From Chloroflexi bacterium TSY (GTDB lineage Bacteria > Chloroflexota > Anaerolineae > Caldilineales > Caldilineaceae): DNA of 64,000 bases. Under the pieces are notes generated by a model. That model saw only the letters and a list, made by a program, of their open reading frames with translations, made no database searches and was not told the origin of the DNA. The stretch lies in contig JAHBNG010000060.1 in assembly GCA_019217005.1 (NCBI GenBank), positions 1-64,000 of the forward strand, read 5' to 3'. The translations under genes were made by a program, and so were the position numbers. Shown piece by piece: positions 28,766-37,400 of the stretch (position 1 is its first letter; every line of letters begins with the position of its first letter).

Positions 28766-29485
28766 CTACAATGTTGGTGCCAAGAAAATCAGCATAATCG
28801 GAAAAGGCTCTGCTAAGAAAACGGCCAGGCTATGGGCCAGAATGACCGGTGTCAGACTGCGCTTCCCCCACAGATAGAGACCGGACAGAATCAGCCCGAA
28901 TACCAAACTGACAATGAAACCGTCGATGTTAAATGCCCAAATTGTGTGATAGACGGCAAAAACCAAGGCTGCAAGAAGCACTTGTCCCCAATTGGGTACG
29001 GCAATCTGGTTGAGGCGGTTCATCAAATACCCGCGGCCCAAGATTTCTTCCATCAAGGCCACGCCTGCATGGACTACCGCCACAACTACCCTGTAGATAC
29101 TTATTTGCATCACATCTGTTTCGGGATTCACTTGCAATATGCTGAACATAAAGAGCGCGGCCCAGATGACACCGACCAATGCGCCCACAACGATAGCGGG
29201 CCAATGGGTCGGTCTACCCAACCCCATTTCACTCAGCCACTGACCAATTTCCCCCAAGTTTTTACCGTCAAGTCGCAGCGCGACCATGATGATGATGCCA
29301 AAACTAATCACAAAGCCCGCAAGCAGCCAAGGGACACCAACTTCCATCCCCATCCGATTGCTCAAGTATTTTGGCACAGGTCCAAGATGGGAGCCGACCA
29401 ATAAACAAAGCAACACGACAACAAAAAGAACTCGACCGAGAATGCCAGACTTTGCCGCAGGTGTTTCTATTGATAGTGCGTTCAT
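28766..29485 (-). CDS. CPBP family intramembrane metalloprotease
   Basis: 239 residues with about seven hydrophobic helices. The CPBP/Abi motifs are present: EEILGR (the EExxxR motif), FAVYH (FxxxH) and a later His in LAHSLAVF. Members are membrane proteases, sometimes linked to bacteriocin immunity or protein processing. The target here is unknown. GGAGAC lies before the ATG. Confidence 0.85.
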   Translation of the reverse strand: MNALSIETPAAKSGILGRVLFVVVLLCLLVGSHLGPVPKYLSNRMGMEVGVPWLLAGFVISFGIIIMVALRLDGKNLGEIGQWLSEMGLGRPTHWPAIVVGALVGVIWAALFMFSILQVNPETDVMQISIYRVVVAVVHAGVALMEEILGRGYLMNRLNQIAVPNWGQVLLAALVFAVYHTIWAFNIDGFIVSLVFGLILSGLYLWGKRSLTPVILAHSLAVFLAEPFPIMLIFLAPTL

Positions 29486-29535
29486 GACTTGAGTCTCCTA
29501 AGCTTGACTTTGTAAGTTTTGAGCACATTAAAAAG

Positions 29536-30891
29536 TTAATAACAGACAGCAGAAAGTAAGGTGTTCACCTGAGAGGGAGAGAATAAACGAAGAGCAGGTG
29601 AAATGTGGGATGTCTGGAAAAGGAAATGGGACCATAAGCGGCGGCGAACCAGAGAGAGGAGGTCATGGAAGGAGGCGTGAGTCTTGTGATACCAAGCAGC
29701 TTGAGGCAAAGGGATAGAGCCATCAGGAGAGAAGGCATGAGCCATCAAAATGACAAGGCTGAAAAGACCAAAGAGAGCAGGAGTAGTGCGCTCAATGGCC
29801 AAGTCACTCCACTGGCGCTGAGTTTCGACACCGAGATGAGCCCTGGCTTCCTCGAAAGTGACTTCAATGGACCAGCGTTTGACGAAATCAGCGATGATGT
29901 GGGGGGCAGCCTGATGAATGTCGGTGGAGAAGTAAGCGACGGTCTCAGCTTGGCCTTTGGGATCGCGGACTAAAACCCAGCGCAGAAGGAGCGGGGTAGT
30001 GCCAGTGGAGTACCAAAAGGCAAGGCCAGTGGCCCAGTCGACGACTTCAGAGTCTCCACCATACCAGTCAATGCGGCAGCGGTGCCAACAGGTGGTTTGG
30101 AAGAGGGCGACATCTGCCAGATTGGGCAGTCGCTGCCCAACGACAGGAGGACGACCAGGTCGTTTTGTGCCGTCAGGTTTCAAACGGGAGGGTGGATAGT
30201 CAAAGAGACGCGCATCCAGTCGCAGAGGCCCAATCAAGGTGACTCCTTGGGATTGACAGCGCAAGCCCAACTCGATCACACTGTAAGCCCCATCGCCGAT
30301 GAGCTTGATTTCTCGACCTGGCAAAGCTCGACGCAGCCAGGCCACCACCTGCATGGTTCGTTTCGCTACTGTCCGGTGGCGCTTGTTAAGCGTTTCGCTG
30401 ACTTTCGGCGTTGTGAGTAAGACGCTCAGAAAGGGCAACGACCAGTAGAGGTCACTCCACGGCAACTTGACCACCACACAGAAGACCAGCCACCGCAATC
30501 CGCTCGTGCTTACGTTCATCTTCCGGCCTGACGCCAGGCTATCTCGCCAGTGTCCTCGTTTGCTGATCTTGGGACCCCAGCGCCTTTCTAGCGTCTCGTC
30601 TACCGTTATCTCGACTGGCGCTCCCATGACCACAAACGTATCCACAATCAAGTGCAGTAAGATATAGCTCAACATCAATCCATCCCACTTCGCTCGATTC
30701 AGCACATGGTGATACTTGGACCAGTCTCCCTCTTGCTCCAATCCCATCACTCTCAACGCCGCTGTCACCGTTCGTCTTCCCTTCGTTAACACCGTCCCTA
30801 TCACCAAGACCAGTGCCTTTTGGTACGTCGGTTCTGTGAAGACTGGGCGAAAGCTCTCGAACAACGGGATTATTTCTGCTGGAAGGAACAT
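29536..30891 (-). CDS. IS701/IS4-like DDE transposase
   Basis: About 451 residues from the ATG at 30891 (MFLPAE). The acidic triad is likely the Asp in EITVDET, the Asp in IGDGAYS and the Glu in RWSIEVTFEEARAHLGVE. The arrangement fits IS701-type (DDE_5) transposases. The frame is intact, so this copy might be active. Upstream in-frame codons to 30957 belong to the element end rather than the protein. Confidence 0.85.
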   Translation of the reverse strand: MFLPAEIIPLFESFRPVFTEPTYQKALVLVIGTVLTKGRRTVTAALRVMGLEQEGDWSKYHHVLNRAKWDGLMLSYILLHLIVDTFVVMGAPVEITVDETLERRWGPKISKRGHWRDSLASGRKMNVSTSGLRWLVFCVVVKLPWSDLYWSLPFLSVLLTTPKVSETLNKRHRTVAKRTMQVVAWLRRALPGREIKLIGDGAYSVIELGLRCQSQGVTLIGPLRLDARLFDYPPSRLKPDGTKRPGRPPVVGQRLPNLADVALFQTTCWHRCRIDWYGGDSEVVDWATGLAFWYSTGTTPLLLRWVLVRDPKGQAETVAYFSTDIHQAAPHIIADFVKRWSIEVTFEEARAHLGVETQRQWSDLAIERTTPALFGLFSLVILMAHAFSPDGSIPLPQAAWYHKTHASFHDLLSLVRRRLWSHFLFQTSHISPALRLFSPSQVNTLLSAVCY

Positions 30892-31054
30892 TGGGCTCTC
30901 CTCTCTTTGATACCTTATTTTTGCGCAACGGGAAGGGAATTCTATTCGTTGACGCAATAAGAGCCTGATTCTATTCGATCAAATTCGTCAAAATGCCGAA
31001 AAAAGGATAGCCTCAAAGAAATTCATTAGAGATACCCGATCCAAGGAGGCATTC

Positions 31055-32322
31055 ATGGCAATAGAATTCGGACTAACGAACGAGATCAGCAATACTCAGT
31101 ATGCACCATTAGCTGCGTTGCTGGCACACTACCATCAAGAGAAAGTGCTAACTGCGTTGAAGAAGATCGAAATACCGGTCAAAACGTATGAATATACACC
31201 AGCAAGTAAGTTGGAACAGGTGCTGGTTAGCATATTATGTGGTTGCGCAACGCTGACTGAGTTCAATACAAAGGTCAGACCAGAAAGACTCCTTGCGAAA
31301 ATTTATGGGATGGAGCAGCTTAGTGAGCAATCAAATATGTCTCGTACATTAGACGCCCTAACTCTAATGAATATCGGTAGAGTGTGGTCAGCGAAATCTG
31401 CAAGCCTCTAAGCCAAATACACAACCACGATTGGCGAGGGTTCTTGTGGTTAGACTTTGACCTATCCGGATTACCATGCGGCAAAAAGGCACAGAAAAGT
31501 CAAAAAGGCTATTTTAGCGGCAAAAAAACGCAACGGGACGCCAATTGGTCCGTGTAAGTTCGGTTAAATACCATGAAACGGTTTGGTCAGACCTCTATCC
31601 AGGGAGTCAGCATACAGCTCCATCGTTTCAGCCAGCCGTGCTTGCCACGGAAAGTTCATTAGAGTTAGACGAGAAAAAAACGCGAGCGAGTCGTCTGGCG
31701 CACCGATGGCGGTGCAGGTAGTGAAGAAAATATTCGGTGGCTGCTCAACCGCAACTATCAATTTATGATGAAGGGCAACTCCAACCGTCGTGCCCATCTG
31801 TGGGCGCAACAGGTGACTCGATGGGATCCTTGCGGTGACGTCTTTCTGGCTGAAATTCCATCCCCTATCAAGTTTAATCGCCCTGTACGCATTTTTCTCA
31901 AAAAAAGAGTGAAAAACGAGCAAATTTGTGTCAGTTACTACATTTCGACCATCAAATTGCCATCCAAGCGTCACTTCATTTCATATTATGACAATCGAGG
32001 TGCGGCTGAAATCGAACAATTCCGTAATGATAAAATGGGGTTACACTTAGCTTCTCGTCGCAAGACCCTATTTCTAGCTCAAAAATCTCTTATCCTTTTG
32101 GCTGATTTGGCGCATAATTTGATAGGCCATTTCCATCAGCAAGCTCTCGTGGATACTAGATTTGAACCTTTCCGGCAGAAACGAATTGTTCGAGATCTAT
32201 TACAAATACCTGGTTTTCTCTCTTTTCAGAACGGCTCACTTTCACGGATTGACCTGCTAAGTTCACATCCTTATTCTCGTGACCTTCTGATTTGCTTGAA
32301 ATCCTATCTAGAGGCCGATTAG
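31055..32322 (+). pseudogene. Decayed DDE transposase (IS1380/ISNCY-like)
   Basis: An N-terminal piece (31055-31411) and a C-terminal piece (from about 31560) belong to one transposase. Typical segments are LSGLPCGKKAQKS, YHETVWSDLYPG, WRTDGGAGSEENIRWLL and YYDNRGAAEIEQFRNDK. Frameshifts and stops lie between them, so the gene is dead. It sits inside the IS701-like pair. Confidence 0.75.
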
Positions 32323-32342
32323 AAACCCCCTCTAGTTGCATG

Positions 32343-32478
32343 AACGAATAGAATCACGCTCTCGTTGCGCAAAAATAAGGTGATAGTTGTTTTCTCACTC
32401 CTATCTTACATCAGCTTCCCTTTTGTTCCTTCTTTATTAACTTTTTAATGTGCCCAAATTGTACAAAGTCGAGCTTAG
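32343..32478 (+). repeat. Internally deleted IS701-like derivative (solo ends)
   Basis: The first 39 bases match, inverted, the 5' end of the IS701-like element at 30912-30950. The last 45 match, inverted, its 3' end at 29498-29544. Only about 50 bases remain between. This is the form expected of a MITE made from a full element. Confidence 0.6.
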
Positions 32479-32558
32479 TGCTTATCCGAAAAGTTCTGTG
32501 TCGGTGCATTCTCACCCCAGAAGTTAGCTGGACTCACAACCACTTTTCGGATAGGTTC
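32478..32558. repeat. 81-bp MITE-like repeat, copy B
   Basis: This is an inverted copy of 8734-8814, also 81 bp, with TATCCGAAAAGT ends. It abuts the solo IS701-like derivative. TA precedes it, but TT follows, so a target duplication is not clear. Confidence 0.65.
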
Positions 32559-32579
32559 TTAATTCGTTAGGTTTCGTTA

Positions 32580-33639
32580 TCAGACTGCCATTTCTGAAGG
32601 ATTTTTGAAATGGCCAACTTGATGCATCATCTCGACTGATTTGGGACGTAACAGCACGTAGTTAGCTGGCACTTTAGCCTGGATACCGCCAGCAAGTGGG
32701 ATTGTGTGAATTGCGTCTTGCCCTTGTTTGATGATCGACCAATCCTCTTGTGCATATCCATCGTCTGCCGCAGGATCAAACCCGCTGGGGTTGATACCGT
32801 GACGGACTATGTCGCGCATGTGTTGCAATAGGGTAAAACGGCTCTCTTTGGGTAACGCCATAAAGTGCTTGACAGCGCTTGGACCGACCTCGATCTGATA
32901 GAGACACCCCTGCTCACCCAGCAAGATTTTCATACTCTCAGTAGATCCAAATTTCAGGTTTTGAGAGAGAATTCTGGCTAAACAGTTGACATAAATACAA
33001 ATTTGCTGGTCGATATCTAGTTTTTGCGTTAGATTTGGGCGATTTTCAGATATGAAATAGGTTGTTTTCTGTAACCGAAATCTGAATAAATGACTCCAAA
33101 ATCCCTGCAATCTCGACTGAAAATCGCCAAAAACGCCAAATTTGGATCTACTGACTCTCCATAAATTTGGCGCGATCTGCCTTCTGAATGACGTGCAATA
33201 CGCCGCGCACGTAGATATTCACATCCCCGAATTCATCATGGAATGTCGCGGCTTCTTCAGGATTGATAGCGTTCAGGACACGAAACTCGATATTGCTAGC
33301 TGGCGCAGTCTCTGCCTGTGCCTTCTGGATGGCGGCGGGTGAAACATCGACACCGACGACGCGGGCAAAGTGCTGGGCCAGAAAGCGTGTCTGCCGTCCG
33401 TTGCCACACCCCAGATCCACGATGGGCAGCTCTGGATTCATATGTTCCTTGAAGCGTCTCAGATCCCCCGCTGACGCCATATCTGGTACATTGTCCCACA
33501 TGACTTGGCCCTTTGGACCAGTTTCCTGCACGCCACGCCAGTAATTATCCCACTGCCCAACGTAGTTGCCCGCGTTCTTCTTGAAGAGTTGATAATAAAC
33601 AAGGTGGCTGTACAATTGAATTGACGCGAATAATTTCAT
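32580..33639 (-). pseudogene. Class I SAM-dependent methyltransferase split by a MITE
   Basis: The glycine-rich SAM site VDLGCGNGRQTRFLA and the acidic VGVDVS motif lie at about residues 74-100. The frame is interrupted after AKFMES. Removing the 215-bp MITE and one 5-bp target copy restores RAKFMESMKILLGEQG and a 279-residue protein. The substrate is unknown. As it stands, two truncated products could be made. Confidence 0.88.
32939..33153 (-). mobile_element. 215-bp MITE, copy 2
   Basis: This is an inverted copy of 17803-18017, differing at only about two bases. It has the same 16-bp terminal repeats and is flanked by the 5-bp duplication actct (32934-32938 and 33154-33158). It interrupts the methyltransferase gene. 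Confidence 0.92.
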
Positions 33640-33725
33640 TTGGATCTTCCTAACCCGGCAGAGCCGGAACCAAAAAGGGAACTACAGCGACCGTCCGATC
33701 CCTTTTGAAACACCCACTGACCAGA

Positions 33726-34190
33726 TTACGGTATAATTTCATCAACTATCGCCACTTCAAAGTCCCCAACCAGCGCGATACAGAGAATGTTCGGCGCGCG
33801 TTGCAGCAACTTCGCCAACGCAGGTGTGCCTTCGCCACGCATCAGCTTACCGCCTGGTAGTACTTCGATGTGCGTGAGCTGATCGGACAGACCGTGGTCT
33901 TCAATCCAGGCGAGGATAGCGGCCCGCTGCCGTTTGGCGATTGCGTAGCGGACGTTGGCGTGTCGCTGTTGCGCACCATCCTGAGGTTCTAAAGCCGCTG
34001 GACGTTCTAACATGACTAAAAATCTCGTCGGGTCCAGTAAATGGCGAGACGGCATCTGGTCACAACCGTCAATTGTGTGGGCGAACAGATCCTCCGTGCC
34101 TTGCTTGGCAGTAGCAATAGCCAGACTATGAGCGACCGCCATGTCTTGCTCTGATACCAAAGGTTCAATTGCCCGAGTAGTAGCTAACAT
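33726..34190 (-). CDS. Conserved-looking protein of unknown function
   Basis: 154 residues with no recognised domain. It looks soluble and mixed alpha/beta, and ends in ALVGDFEVAIVDEIIP. AAGGAG precedes the ATG. The gene is divergent from the giant STAND gene, and the 285 bp between them hold the giant gene's promoter and operator. A regulatory link is possible but not shown. Confidence 0.6.
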   Translation of the reverse strand: MLATTRAIEPLVSEQDMAVAHSLAIATAKQGTEDLFAHTIDGCDQMPSRHLLDPTRFLVMLERPAALEPQDGAQQRHANVRYAIAKRQRAAILAWIEDHGLSDQLTHIEVLPGGKLMRGEGTPALAKLLQRAPNILCIALVGDFEVAIVDEIIP

Positions 34191-34394
34191 TTGAATTCTC
34201 CTTGTTGAAGATTCGATTATGCAGAACGATGCTTGTGTCGCTGCCCATAGGATACTCGGCGAGCGCTCACAAAGCGTCTCAAAAATCGCTCACCTTACTT
34301 CATCAGATCCGGGGTGTATCTTAGTTTCGGGGCACTCTCGACCAGCTTTCCACATTCGCCCCAAAAGTGAGATGCTCCCTCAAATCGATCCGTA

Positions 34395-34444
34395 TTGAAC
34401 AAGTTGCTCGGATCGGATATAATGAGTGGAATCCGAGCAACTTG
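34395..34444 (+). promoter_or_regulatory. Promoter of the giant STAND gene with straddling operator
   Basis: TTGAAC (34395-34400), a 17-base spacer and TATAAT (34418-34423) form a good sigma-70 promoter. caagttgctcggat (34400-34413) is perfectly inverted at 34431-34444, so one arm fills the spacer and the other covers the likely start of transcription. This is the geometry of a repressor site. A transcript including both arms could not form, since the left arm lies upstream of the start. Confidence 0.7.
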
Positions 34445-34475
34445 CTCCGTCTGAACCGATTCAATCGTTTGCGCT

Positions 34476-37400
34476 ATGCTCCAACTAAAACTAACCTTAT
34501 TTGGCGCTCCCCAGCTTGAACGCAATAATCAACCCGTCCCCATCCCGCGGCGCAAAGTGATGGCTATTTTCGTATACTTAGTCATAACAAAGCAGGTACA
34601 ACGCCGCGACAAGTTGGCCACCCTTTTCTGGCCTGAATCGCGGCAGCAGACCGCACGCTCGGTCCTGCGCCGCGAATATTCTGTCTTGCGGCGTACGCTT
34701 GGCGACGCGTGCTTTGACTCGAACCGCGAAGAGATCGAGCTTTCCGCGGATGTGGATATCTGGGTAGATGTCGAGGAATTTCGTCGGCACCTGGCAGTGT
34801 GTGCGAATCACGAGCACGCAGACGACGCATCATGCGATGATTGTTTAGCAAGATTAACTGCCGCGGCAACGCTCTATCAGGATGATTTTCTGGCTGGCTT
34901 CACGCTGACGGATTGCCCGGAGTTTGACGACTGGCAGTTCTTTGAGGCGGATGGGCTCCGCCGAGAGTATGCGGACGTGTTGGCGAAGTTAGTACAGGTG
35001 TATGAGTTGCGGAGTGAATACGAAACAGCTATCGATTACGCGCGCCGCTGGCTGGCAATCGATGCAATGCATGAACCGGTTCACCGCGAGTTGATGCGGC
35101 TTTTTGCATTGGCAGGTCAGCAGGCCGCGGCGGTGCGACAATATGATGAGTGCGTGCGCATTTTGGATGAAGAGTTAGGTGTACCACCGGAAGAGGAAAC
35201 GACTGCGCTTTTTGAGGCAATTCGGACGCGGCGGGTCATTGAGCCAGCCCAGATAGCGACGCCAGATCCCTCTGTCACCCCCTCACCCCTTCGCCCTGGC
35301 ACACCAGAAGAGGCGACGCCACCATCAAAACGCTACATAACCGAAGATTTGCTGGCGACTGGCGGTCACGGCGAAGTCTACCGCGGACATGACACTGAAA
35401 CCGGTCAGCTCGTGGTCATCAAACGTCTCAAGCCCAACCTGATGCAGCGTCACCCTGAGTTTGTGCAGCGCTTCCAGCGTGAGAGCGAGGCACTGCGTCA
35501 ACTGGATCATCCCAACATCGTGAAGATGTTTGCGGCCTTCGAGCATGAAGAGCAGCAGAGTATCGTGATGGAATATATGTCCGGTGGGTCGCTGCGCGAC
35601 CTGCTCGATCAGGGCGATGCATTGTCGTTAGAGCAAATACTCGATATGAGTCTGGAATTGGCCGATGCACTCAGCCGCAGCCACCACCTGGATATCATCC
35701 ACCGCGACCTCAAGCCGGGCAATGTGCTGCTGGCTGCGGACGGGACGCCCCGCCTGACAGACTTTGGCATCGCCCGGCTAATACGCGATGAGGTTCGCCT
35801 GACCCAGTCTGGTGCGCTGTTAGGCAGTCCAGCCTACGCCAGTCCTGAAATCCTCAACGACGAAGAACCGGACACCCGCAGCGATATCTGGTCATTTGGG
35901 GTCTTGCTCTATGAGATGCTGGCCGGACGACCACCCTTTGTGGGCAAGAGCCTCACCGCCCTGCTCACAGGCATCATGAGCAAGCCCGTGCCGCCTATTA
36001 CCCAGTTCCGCTCGGATACACCGCCGCCGTTGGTGGCTCTGTTGCAGCGCATGTTGGTGAAGGATAAGCAGCAGCGCATCGACAGCATGAGGCAGGTGGC
36101 CGCAGAGCTGGAGGCGATCCGCGCCGGGAAGAACACGCCGGAAAGCCAGCTTTCCATCACGTCATCCCAACCAGCCGTGTCAGCCTTGATCACACCACAT
36201 ATTGATTGGGGTGAAGCCCCTGAAATTGGTCGCTTCTATGGTAGAGAGATGGAATTGATGCAACTGGAGAAATGGTTGCTCAGCGAACGCTGCCGATCCG
36301 TGGCCATACTCGGCATGGGAGGCATGGGGAAAACGTCACTCGCGGTGAGGCTAGTTCAGAAAATAGCCAAACCAGCGCCAGATGGTCATATGGATAGCCA
36401 CTGGGAACCCGTTTCCAATAAAGGCACGCGTGATGAGGGTGTGCATTTTGAACATATTATCTGGCGCTCCTTGCTCAATGCCCCTCCGTTCACGGACATT
36501 CTGTTGCACTGGCTCCAAGTTCTAGCAGCGCCACAGAGGATCGAGATGCCCTCCAGTCCAGATCAAATCCTGAGTCTACTGCTCACCTATCTCCGGCAAC
36601 AGCCATGTTTGCTGGTATTGGATAATTATGAAAGCATCTTGCAAGATAACAACCAACGGGCGGGACACTATCGCCGTGGCTATGAAGAATACGGTCAGCT
36701 CATTCAGCGCTTGGGTGAGAGTGACCACCAAAGCTGCTTGTTGCTGACGAGTCGAGAGCGTCCACCGGGATTCAGACGGTTGGAAGGTGATACGCATTTG
36801 GTGCGATCTCTTCCTCTTAGTGGGCTATCGGCCGAGGTAAGCCTACAATTTATAACAGATCGTGGCTTGTCCAGTTCGGATTCACAGATTCATAGGCTAA
36901 GTGAGCGTTACTCGGGCAACCCACTTGCGCTGAAACTGATCACCGACACGATTCAGGATCTGTTTGCTGGTGATGTGTCTCTATTCTTCGCTGAAGAGAC
37001 ACTCATCTTTGACGACATTCGAGTCGTGTTGGACCAGCAATTTGCCCGCCTGTCCTCCCTGGAGCGCGAAATTATGCTCTGGTTAGCGGTGGAACGGGAG
37101 GCCATTGCGGCCCAAACGCTCTGGGATAATCTAGTCCATCCGCCGGCGCGACGGGATTTTCTGGAAGCTCTGCGCTCCTTACAACGGCGCTCCCTCTTGG
37201 AGCGGCGTGACGCTGGCGGGGAGGTATGGTTCACGCTGCAAAATGTGGTCACCGAGTACACCACCGCTCACTTCATTGAACAGGTCTATGAGGAGCTTGA
37301 AAGAGAAACCCTCGACGACTTCAGCCGCCATGCGCTGCTCAAGGCCCAGGCCAAGGACTACCTACGCCAGAGCCAGAGCCGCCTCATCCTGCAGCCCATT

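Larger units (their letters stand above)
29498..32478. mobile_element. Nested insertion-sequence island bounded by inverted IS701-like ends
   Basis: The outer ends (29498-29544 and 32434-32478) are inverted copies sharing ctaagct-gactttgta and gcacattaaaaagttaata. Inner arms at 30912-30950 and 32343-32381 are also inverted copies. The left arm is a full IS701-like element. The right arm looks like an internally deleted copy. Between them lies a second, decayed DDE transposase gene. Confidence 0.65.

Noticed and set aside
30539..30928. Second-frame ORFs over the IS701-like transposase
   Set aside because: They are shadows of the transposase frame with no recognisable motifs.
34295..34525. Minus-strand ORF over the giant gene's promoter
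   Set aside because: It overlaps the promoter and the start of the giant gene and shows no domain or ribosome site.
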